Below, one piece after another: positions 55,801-64,000 of a DNA stretch of 64,000 nt (positions within the stretch are counted from its first letter, which is position 1; the number at the start of each line of letters is the position of its first letter). The notes below the pieces were generated by a model. That model did not search any database. It was not told the origin of the DNA and saw only the letters and a list, made by a program, of their open reading frames with translations. The position numbers and the translations under genes were made by a program. This DNA comes from Fagopyrum homotropicum (lineage: Eukaryota > Streptophyta > Magnoliopsida > Caryophyllales > Polygonaceae): positions 60,759,501 to 60,823,500 of the forward strand of contig BSWB01000004.1 of NCBI GenBank assembly GCA_033239125.1, given 5' to 3'.

Positions 55801-57778
55801 TCACATCATCAAATCACTGCTTAACCACAATAGATATCAATAATAAAATGCAAAGATTCAAAAACAAACCTTTCCGATTTGAATTCATGTTGACCGAAAG
55901 AGACGATTGTGAAAGAATCGTCAAACAATGTTGGAGGACACATTTCTTGGGGACGTACATGTTCAACTTGGTCAGGAAACTAAACCTCCTCAAAATCAAA
56001 CTAAAAGTTTGGAACAAGCTAAAATTCGGTAATATATACAAACAAGTTCGAGAAACGGACGCAACCATTGAGAAGCTACAAAAGTTAAACTTCAGAAACT
56101 TCTCTAATCAACAAAACGAAAGACTAGATAGAATAAATAAGAAGAGAGAGTGCCTAATAGAATTCCAACAGAAGTATTGGATGCAAAGAGCAAAATCTAA
56201 AGCTCTAGAATGTGGTGACAGAAATACAAAGTATCACCATAGAAAAGCAATTGGAAGACGAAACAGAAAATCTAAAACCTCCATTCACAATGTAAATGGC
56301 ACAAAAATATCTACTGAGGACGAAATTAGCTCCGAGTTCCTTAAAGACTATAAGGACCGATTTCAAGTTAATAAGTCCACCATAGTACAACACTTGGAAG
56401 GTATTACCAAGGAAATTATGGACAATGAAAACATGGAGCTTATCAAACCGGTCTCGAATGAGGGCATCCGAAAAGCTACTTTCGATATTGGTAACGACAA
56501 GTCCCCGAGTCCAGATGGAATGCCTGCCGGCTTCTTCCAAAAATATTGGGTGGACAATAAGGCCGATGTAATCCGTGCAACTAAAAGTTTTTTTCAGATC
56601 GGGCAAAATCCTATAACAAATTAGTCACACCTTTATCACTCTAATACCTAAATTGGATAAATTATCCCTAACCACCCACTACAGACCTATAAGTCTATGC
56701 TCAACATTATACAAAATTATTGCTAAAATTCTAGCAAATAGACTTAAGACCTTGCTGCCAAAATAAATTCATCCGCTCCAAAGTGCCTTTACACAGAGTA
56801 GATCAATCCACGACAATATTCTCATTGCCCATGAGATCTTTCACGGGTTCAAAGGAAAAAAAAGGGAAGGAGGGTTACATAGCCGTAAAACTTGACATGG
56901 AAAAAGCATACGATAGGGTGGAACGGCCATTTATCCTAGCCGTCCTTGAAAATTTTGGTTTCGAACAAAAATTCATTAGCTGGATTAAAGTATGCATTTC
57001 CACAGTCTCGTATTCCATCCTAGTCAATGATAAACCATCAGAAGTAATATAACCCGAGAAGGGTTTATGCCAAGGTGATCAGCTTTCATCTATGTTATTT
57101 AATCTAGGTGCGGAAGTTCTAGCAAGGAGCATTCAAAAGGAATGTTATCAAAACAACAAAACAATTGGTTTCCTAATTACAAGAGGTGGTACTATTGTCC
57201 CCTTTCTAGCCTTTGCTGATGATATAATTATATTCGCTAAAGCATCCTTAGTTGCAAGTACAAAGATTCTAGATCTCCTAAATAGGTACTACCATATATT
57301 GGGACAAAAAGTCAATTTTCATAAATCCACATTCCAAACTACGAGATATGTAGGGTGTGAAATGGAAAGACAAATCCAATTAAAAATTAGAATAACTACT
57401 ACAAACGAGTTGGATAAATATCTTGGGTGCCCTATTATTAACGTCAGAGTGAACAAGACTGTCTTTGAAGATGTAATAAAAAAATTTAGGAAACAACTAA
57501 CTGCATGAAAAGCCGCCACACTCTCACAAAAAGGAAGAACAATATTAATCAAGGCTAATCTGAATGCTAAACCAAACTATATAATGCAAAGCTTCATGCT
57601 TTCATCCTATATACACAAAGAACTAGATCAAATCAACCGCAACTTCTTTTGGAATAAAGGGCCCATATATCACCCTCTCATCATCCGGGACAAAATTTAC
57701 AAACCAAAAAAGTACGGAGGAGTGGGTATTAGAAAACCAGAAGATATGAATAAGGTCCTCCAAATGAAATTACTCTAG
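55801..57778 (+). pseudogene. LINE ORF2: reverse transcriptase domain
   Basis: A helical linker (KALECGDRNTKYHHRKA) is followed by GNDKSPSPDGMPAGFFQKYW, a region matching LIPKLDKLSLTTHYRPISLCS after a stop at 56622, VKLDMEKAYDRVERPF (about 56890), LCQGDQLSSMLFNL (about 57069) and the catalytic FADDIIIFAKA (about 57213). All are typical of L1 RT. In-frame stops near 56622, 56764, 57050, 57506 and 57776 inactivate it. Confidence 0.85.
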
Positions 57779-57779
57779 A

Positions 57780-59055
57780 ATGAAAGAGTCAAATAATATA
57801 TGGGTCAAATTAGTAAATGAAAAACACCTCAAAGGCTCATTCTTATGGATCTATAAAACCCACAAGAATACCTCCTGGCAATGGAAAAGACTAATGAATC
57901 TCCGATCTAAATTTAAAAGTGAACTCAGATGGAACGTTTGGGATGGTAACACCATTAAATTTTGGAAGAATAAGTGGGTGACAGATCAACCGCTCATCAA
58001 ACTTCTTGACAATAGTAGTGATATTGATGAAAATGAATTAGTAAGTAACTACATCATAGAGAATAAATGGAATACCCGGAAACTAGATATGGAATCAGGC
58101 GATCTCCTACCACAAGAGATTATGACCGCAATTAAATCATACCAACTCCCCAAATCATTTATTCAAGATTGACTTTATTAGGCAGCCTCGGATAATAAAA
58201 ATCGTACACTGCAAAATCAGCCATGGACCTCATCTATAAGAATAAGGGGCTTACAACATACTCAAATGAGTGGATATGGGAAATGGATATCATGCCCAAA
58301 GTTAAAAAATTTTCTTTGAAAATTGTCTATCGATGGACTCCTAACTAAGAAAAATCTTGAGAAATAGAGGGTATCAGTGCCCATACAATGCGCACTCTGT
58401 AATCATCCATATGAGTCAACAAATCATTTGTTCTTTAATTGCCCTTTCCTATTGGATAACCTTCACAATACCAAAACTAAGATCGAGATCCAATTGGCAA
58501 ATAACTCTAACCAGAACATATTAAATATGGTCACGTGTCTAAAAATTAAGCTAGAGGACAAAAAATTGGTCCAACTAGCAGCCACGTAGTGGAATACTTG
58601 GATCGAAAGAAACCAAAACATCTTTAATAATAAGAAAATTCAAAATATTGGAGTACGAGTACAAGACCAAATAATGAGTTGGCAAGAGACTAACAAAAGA
58701 AAGAACCAAACAAAACAAAAAAATGATCAAAAGTAACAGAAAAACTAGAAATATCCGGTGGATAAAACCTGATAATGGATTCGTTAAGTTAAACTTTGAT
58801 GGATCTAAACGCGAATATGGGGAATCAACCTTTAGATTCATTCTAAGAAACCAACATGCATCAACCATCTCCCTAGGCTACGGACAATATGGGAACACAT
58901 CGGTCCTTCATGCTGAAGCATGCACGCTACGGGAGGGTTTGATTAGAGTATGTGATGTGATCTGGAGATCAATAAACTTGAAATTGAGGGAGATAATCTC
59001 ACAATTATCAATTCCATTAAACAGATATGGAAACCCCCGTGGGAACTGGATTTGA
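57780..59055 (+). pseudogene. LINE ORF2: C-terminal zinc-binding region and RNase H
   Basis: WNVWDGNTIKFWKNKWV and, after stops, CALCNHPYESTNHLFFNCPF (about 58386-58460) form the zinc-binding region found after RT in plant LINEs. RNase H follows: GFVKLNFDGSKREYG (about 58780), RNQHASTISLGYG and HAEACTLREGL (about 58910). An RNase H gained by plant L1 elements is known. Several stops break the frame. Confidence 0.75.
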
Positions 59056-59291
59056 TCATTTTAGATATTTCTAATATTTTGGTCAGTTTCGAGCAGGTCG
59101 GGATATAACACGTTTTTAGAGAAGTCAACGGTTTTGCCGATAAGCTCGCAGTATTGGGACACGACTACCCCTTGGTTGCTCATCGATCCCCTTCCAGGTG
59201 GAGGATTTCATCTGGAAGGATGCTCTAAGTTGGAGAGCCTCGAGAAAATGATCTAACCTAATCATTTACCCTATAATATTAAAAAAAAAAA
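59056..59291 (+). other. 3' end and A-tail of the LINE
   Basis: The rest of RNase H and a short 3' untranslated region run to an 11-A run (59281-59291). I take this run as the target-primed tail and thus the right edge of the retroelement nest. Confidence 0.7.
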
Positions 59292-59410
59292 TAGTTGATA
59301 CGGTCTTTCATCCGTTGATATAGTTTTTGTTACTCTTATGCTTTTGTTGGGGTAGTTCTAGCTACGAATCATGATCAATGAAAATCGAACTTCAACAGTA
59401 GAATCTATAT

Positions 59411-59457
59411 TGGGCTGTAAAGCCCAACAAACTTCGAGACGGCCCAACTAAGGCCCA
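59411..59457 (+). promoter_or_regulatory. Promoter boxes (site II / GCCCA type) of the universal stress protein gene
   Basis: Four GCCCA-type boxes lie within 47 bases: TGGGCT (59411-59416), AGCCCA (59421-59426), GGCCCA (59441-59446) and GGCCCA (59452-59457), 120-170 bases before the start codon. Such TGGGCY boxes are known plant promoter elements bound by TCP factors. A CT-rich leader (59544-59555) precedes the ATG. No TATA box is evident. The interval 59292-59410 shows no feature I can name. Confidence 0.6.
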
Positions 59458-59577
59458 ATCTGACACCGGTCCCCCACGATAAAGCAGCCGTAGGTAATAA
59501 ACTCCAAACTTCTCATTGACGTTTGTTGAAACTTGAAACTGAACCCTCTCTCTCCTTGTAAGAAAAATTATCAGGCG

Positions 59578-61380
59578 ATGAGCAACCAGCAAGACCCCAT
59601 CTCCGGCGATCTCTATCCCGAGATTCCGCCGATAAAGGTTCGTGCAACCTCCTCCCCTCGAGTCTCTTCTGCTACTGCCACACCCGTCGCCGTCGATACT
59701 CCCGTATCGGGAGCGGCGCGGAAAATCGCAATAGCCGTAGATCTGAGCGATGAGAGCGCCTACGCTGTCAAGTGGGCCGTCGACCACTATTTGAGGCCCG
59801 GAGACGCCGTTGTGCTTCTCCATGTCCGCCCTACCTCTGTCCTCTACGGTGCTGACTGGGGATGCGTCGATTTGTCCGCTGATGGTGGCTCCGGAGGATC
59901 AAATGAGAATCAACAGAAGCTTGAAGATGATTTTGATGCTTTTACTTCCTCTAAGGCTGCTGACCTTGCTCAGCCTCTAGTTGATGCTCAGGTCCGTTCT
60001 CTCTCTCTCTTCTTTTAGGATTACATTTTAGGGTTTCTTACTGGATTACCTGATTATTTTCGATTTTCTTAATCTTAAGAGTACAGACCTACTTACTAAT
60101 TACTCTGACCATTTTTTTTGTATAATTAGTTAAAATTCATCAAGGTTCGGAGGTTTCATGTTCGGCATATTAGAGATAGACTATGATCTTGACGTTGACA
60201 AAATTGCCTTGTTTCTTTCTAGTTCGTGGGAGTGAATTCTTTAACACCAATTGATCAAAGAATGACCTACTTATTCTTTGAAACTTCTTTATTATGCGGT
60301 TTCGGTCAACAATTCTTCTGATTTTCCAAATAATGCGGTTTAGATTATTTTTTGGATTAAAAAATACGGCATTGATGCCAACATCTCAGCGGATTTAGAG
60401 GTACAAAAGAAATTAAATTAATGAAAATTTTTGAACAACCTTTTTGTGGTGCACTAGGATTTATTGTTCGAATTGAAGAATATTCCCGAGACAAGATATC
60501 CCGGATGCCATTTGGTGAATGAAGGAACAAAGCTAGGCAGCTACAAATACAAAAAAATGTAATTTTATTGCCAGTAAGGGCCATGTTCAATTAAACATGA
60601 GTTAGGTAGAAATGTGGATTTGTGTATCAGTGTATGAAGTATCAACCAAAAGAATCTGCATTATGTTTCTTGGAACCACTTTGATTATATGCCTATGGCG
60701 CATTGTCCATGCATTGTGTATTCCTCTCAAGTTCTCAACCTTACTAGTAATTCTGCTCTGCCAAATTTGCATTTATCATGATAGAGCTCCAATATCCCTG
60801 TAGTCTGATCTGAAAATTCTTCCACCTTCAGTAAGTCCAGGATTCCCTTTAGGGGAGCTTTCTGGTTGCTAACATTTTCTACCTTGCCCATAAAAAGCCC
60901 CTTCCATTCTCGTGTAAACCTGTAATCCCTTATGCTTAATACAATGTAATTGTTCTCGTCAATATGATGTCAATGATTCTATTACCAGATATCTGGTTTA
61001 TTCTGATTAATCAAAAGCTTATTGGCTAATTTTTTTAACATATCTGCCAGGTTCCTTTCAAAATACATATTGTTAAGGATCATGATATGAGAGAAAGGTT
61101 GTGTCTAGAGGTGGAGAGGCTGGGATTTAATGCTGTCATTATGGGCAGCCGTGGTTTTGGTGCATTAAGGAGCAGAAGTGATGGCAGGCTTGGTAGTGTC
61201 AGTGATTACTGTGTCCGTCATTGTGTTTGCCCTGTGGTGGTTGTCCGTTATCCTTTTGACAAGGACGGAAATGCTGGTGACGATTCTATGGTCACAGTGG
61301 CTGAAGCAGAAAACGAAGGAGTTGCTGAGGTGGAAAACCATGATGCCGCGGATGAGCATAAAGGTTTGCTTTCTTGCTGA
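59578..61380 (+). CDS. Universal stress protein, PHOS32/PHOS34 type (two exons)
   Basis: Exon 1 is 59578-59991 and exon 2 is 61051-61380. They join in phase 0 across a 1059-base intron with CAG/GTCCGT donor and TGCCAG acceptor, giving about 247 residues. The N-terminus has a SSPR motif at residues 25-28; in the Arabidopsis homologues a Ser-Pro near residue 21 is a known MAP-kinase target. The UspA fold begins RKIAIAVDLSDESAYAVKWA. The nucleotide-binding signature is MGSRGFGA, with an insertion, then GRLGSVSDYC and CPVVVVR. An acidic tail ends DEHKGLLSC. ATG 59578 is preferred: upstream in-frame codons lack an ATG. A third exon (donor at 61361, acceptor near 61651) would change only the last residues. 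It is likely a soluble, ATP-binding stress protein; the specific role is inferred from family. Confidence 0.88.
59992..61050 (+). other. Intron 1 of the universal stress protein gene
   Basis: AT-rich, with GT-AG borders and a T-rich tract before the acceptor (61031-61050). The frames at 60357-60590 and 60612-60803 show no recognisable protein, and I see no repeat or insertion in it. Confidence 0.8.
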
Positions 61381-62333
61381 TTGTTTTAATATAATGAGTT
61401 TATCATAGCGTGCTGAGGTTTCTTATATAACGAGTTTATCATAGCGTGCTGAGGTACTTATATAACGAGTTTATCATAGCGTATGGGTCTGGTTATGCGT
61501 TATAACGGATGGGAAGGTGTTTTTTTGTGTTTGATGATTGCATTGTTATAAACATATGTTATTTATGCCATGATCAATTACCTATTGTAGCTGCATCTGT
61601 ATGTGCTTGATTGGTGTAGGGTTTGTGTACTTATGAAAGTTTGTATGCAGGGAATTGATGGATGAGTAGCTGGTGGTAGAGAGTGATTTTGAGCTGGTAT
61701 ATCTTCTCCGATGCGGTGGTCTTACGTTGTAACGGTACTTGTGTTGTTTCCATGATATGATAAATGTATTGATTGTGTGTCAAAATGGGTATCATCTCCT
61801 ATGTGAAGTATAATGTAATTAGTAGGTGGATACATGACCTTTGCTACTGCTTTTGTTCTTTGGACAGCATTCATTTCGGACTGCTTCATGCTTATGTGTA
61901 CATCTTTGGGGCCTCTAGAACTCACTACTTGGCTGTTCCATTTCGTCTTCTTTTTTTTCTTTTACAATTTCTGAGTTATTGTCTCTCTTACCTAATTATA
62001 TGTTATTTTTAACCAATTTTTTTTTTAAATAGTCTTTTTATTTATATTATAAATTTATGTTGATTAATTCAAAAATAAATTGTAAGACATCCAAACGAGG
62101 TGTTTGGTTTATGCAAGAATCATAATAAATGTTTGGAAACAAAAATGTGTAAATCCAAATAAGAATATTACGAATACTATAACTTGGTTGTTTTGTATTT
62201 TGAAGTGGTAGGAAAAAAATATCGAAGCAGAGTAGAAGATACATGATTAGAATGACCGAAAATGCTAGATTAAACAAGAAAAAGCACATTAGTTGTGATC
62301 TAGAATAATGTAAATTGTTGGAAGCAGGTAGAT
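61381..62333. other. Intergenic region between two convergent genes
   Basis: Contains the 3' untranslated regions of both flanking genes. A short tandem repeat occupies about 61390-61485: three copies of a unit containing GAGTTTATCATAGCGT, starting at 61396, 61432 and 61467 (periods 36 and 35). T-rich runs lie at 61950-61975 and 62015-62050. No open frame with recognisable protein. Confidence 0.7.
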
Positions 62334-63646
62334 TCACCTGAAAGACAAACGATCTTCATTGGGTAATTTCATAGAACCTTGAGAGCCAAAAGAAGGAAAC
62401 CTGTCTTCCCTATCCCTTTCCTTCAACTCCTCAATCTTCTCCACAGCTTCCCTTAAATTCCATCTCTTGTCCTCATTCCATTCACAGCACCACATCCCTA
62501 TCTTCAACAGCTTGAGCATCTCCCCTCGAGCGTCCCTCGTGCCTCCCATCTCCGTATCGAAAACGGCCTCCCCGTTCCACTCACCCTTGACCACTGAGCT
62601 CACCCATGTGGCCAAGTCATCGCTCGCTCCCTTGCCGTGCTTGAGGTAGTTTGCAGGGAACTTTCCGGTGAGAATCTCGAGGATAAGGATCCCCAGGCAC
62701 CAGACGTCGGTCTTCTTTGTGGTGCAGTTGTGCATTGTGAACTCGGGTGACTTGTAGGCCACCATCACCTGCTCTGCGTGCTCCTTGTTGATCAATGGCG
62801 ATAGGCTGTAGTCGCACAGCAATGGCTCGTATGAATCGTCTAGGAGGACGTTGGAGGATTTCAAGTGGCCGTGCGGAAGGGGGAATTGCGAGAGTTCTCG
62901 GTACAGGTAGGCCAACCCTCTCGCCACTCCCTTGACTATTTTGAGCCGGATAGGCCAGCTTAAACCAGGTTCACCCGGGGTGCGTGTGCCTGTGTCAGTT
63001 AGTCTGTTAGTTACTTAATTCAATGTTAGGAGACGGACATTGCAGTTCAGAAACTTACTATGCAGATGGCTGGCGAGGCTTCCATTCTCGACATACTCGG
63101 AAATCAAGAGCTTCTCATCCCTCTTATGGAAGTAGGCAACAATGGGGAGAATGTTCTGATGGCGTAATCTCCCCAGCCTCTTCATGTGATCCTGAAACTC
63201 ATCCTTCCCCACGTTATTCATCTGCCTAAACCTCTTGACTACCATGCTGGGCCCTGCCGGCAAGGCCGCCTTGTAGGATGAGCCGAAGCTCCCGCTTCCC
63301 AGCACCTCAGCCGACGCCCTAAGAAGGTCTTGCATCTCGAACTTGTCCCTGTCGCCCTTCAGGAAACAAAGCTTCCCATTGTCGCTCTTGCGGTAACTGC
63401 TTGGCCTGTCCAGGCTTCTAGTTGCACTTGTATTACTACTGTGTTCTTGTTGGAGCTTGTCGGGGGTCAGCTGTCGCGTCTCGTGCGCCTGACCCTTCCG
63501 CTGGCGGCTCCGTTTGATCAAGAAGAATATGCTTATAAGGAGGATGAGGGCCACAGTAATGACAATGACTATGACTAGCACAGGCTTGCTGCTAGATGGG
63601 CTCTTGCATACTGTTCCTACTTGTTCACCACACAAGTCTGCGTTAC
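62334..63646 (-). CDS. Pollen receptor-like kinase (PRK-type LRR-RLK), 3' exons only
   Basis: Two exons are visible: 63646-63059 and 62989-62334, joined across a 69-base intron (GTAAGT donor, CACAG acceptor). The first begins at an acceptor (GGTGCAG) in GNADLCG, the conserved end of the LRR ectodomain. The LRR exon lies beyond the window. A transmembrane helix (VLVIVIVITVALILLISIFF), a basic juxtamembrane region and a kinase domain follow: Gly loop GSGSFGSSYKA, Lys in VVKRF, MNNVGKDEFQDHMKRLGRLRHQN. The catalytic loop reads HGHLKSSN instead of HRDLKxxN, and DYSLSP stands where DFG is expected, so it is probably a pseudokinase or very weak kinase, as is common in this family. It ends with TGA-type stop after RLSFR. 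In Arabidopsis, PRKs act at the pollen tube membrane with ROP-GEFs; the role here is inferred. Confidence 0.88.
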
Positions 63647-64000
63647 CTGCACCCACATCAAACCCAACTACTAGGTAAGACTCTTGTCTTTCTCTGAACC
63701 GGCCGGTTCAGTAGACCGGAAAATCATAATTCTTTTACATTTACGGTATTAAATTCGATCAAAGTGGTAAATATTTCTATAATACGAGTATTCTATAAAT
63801 TCATATAATGTCAAAGGCATTCTATAAATTGAAGAGAGAAGTGGTGTGTGGGAGGCAACACCTTAACACGTACAATCTTTGTCAAGGATGACAATTTCAG
63901 CACTTCCATGGCCGACAAACAATCACGTATAAATAATCAATATAAAAACTCCATATGTTTATTATATTGCTTTCTAATTGACACGTATAAATAAATTAAA
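63647..64000 (-). other. Intron of the PRK gene running to the window end
   Basis: Upstream of the exon starting at 63646 no coding sequence of LRR type is visible. The stretch is AT-rich and begins, on the minus strand side, before a good acceptor. The LRR exon would lie past 64000. Confidence 0.65.

Larger units (their letters stand above)
40252..59291 (+). mobile_element. L1-type LINE, interrupted by a solo LTR and by Athila 3
   Basis: ORF1 pieces (40260-40718 and 42514-43700), then ORF2 with endonuclease, RT, zinc-binding and RNase H parts (55132-59055), and an 11-A run at 59281-59291. Both insertions sit inside the LINE: the solo LTR within ORF1, and Athila 3 between ORF1 and ORF2 with CGAGT duplication. 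The 5' end is missing: element B's 3' LTR abuts ORF1 in mid-frame. Stops and frameshifts make it inactive. Confidence 0.85.

Noticed and set aside
60612..60803. Hydrophobic 63-codon frame
   Set aside because: Inside the AT-rich intron of the stress protein gene; hydrophobicity follows from T-rich sequence.

Overview
The window is plant nuclear DNA, most likely from a eudicot. It is almost entirely a nest of retrotransposons (about 1-59,291) beside a small gene-bearing end (about 59,400-64,000). The plant origin rests on three things: Athila-type and chromovirus-type Ty3/gypsy elements with tRNA-Asp-like and tRNA-iMet-like primer sites, a plant L1 LINE with a C-terminal RNase H, and two intron-containing host genes of plant-specific families. 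I cannot name the species.

Layout. (1) 1-17,010, minus strand: a decayed chromovirus (A) split by Athila 1 (2,572-15,287, plus strand, target duplication TACTT). Athila 1 in turn holds a solo LTR (4,728-6,179, minus strand, duplication ACTTG). (2) 17,011-40,251, plus strand: a second chromovirus (B), whose truncated 5' LTR abuts the LTR remnant of A head to head. B is interrupted by Athila 2 (21,757-34,572, duplication AGAAG), and its 3' LTR by a solo LTR (37,389-39,182, minus strand, duplication TGTAG). (3) 40,252-59,291, plus strand: an L1-type LINE, interrupted by a solo LTR (40,719-42,513) and by Athila 3 (44,160-54,746, minus strand, duplication CGAGT), ending in an A-run. (4) 59,400-61,400: a two-exon universal stress protein gene of the PHOS32/PHOS34 type with four GCCCA promoter boxes. 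(5) 62,334 to the window end, minus strand: the kinase-domain exons of a pollen receptor-like kinase (PRK-type LRR-RLK) whose ectodomain exon lies outside the window. The two host genes are convergent.

No complete retroelement coding set survives: every gag-pol is broken by stops, frameshifts or deletions. Athila 3 has lost reverse transcriptase and RNase H entirely, although its LTRs are nearly identical.

The most unusual content is non-coding and shared between the Athila elements. (a) Clusters of a short palindrome with inverted half-sites on its flanks recur at matching places in each element (two per LTR, the protease-RT linker, after pol, around the 3' ORF). The sequence of the arms is specific to each family, while the core CGGYCG and the architecture are kept. 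(b) Four copies of GAGACTTACCCGGT lie in each LTR of one Athila group. (c) A set of hairpins in the 3' non-coding region shows compensatory changes between families, next to a duplicated hairpin/purine-tract module. Together these look like a cis-acting system of plant Athila elements. I do not recognise it as described, and I present its function only as hypothesis.
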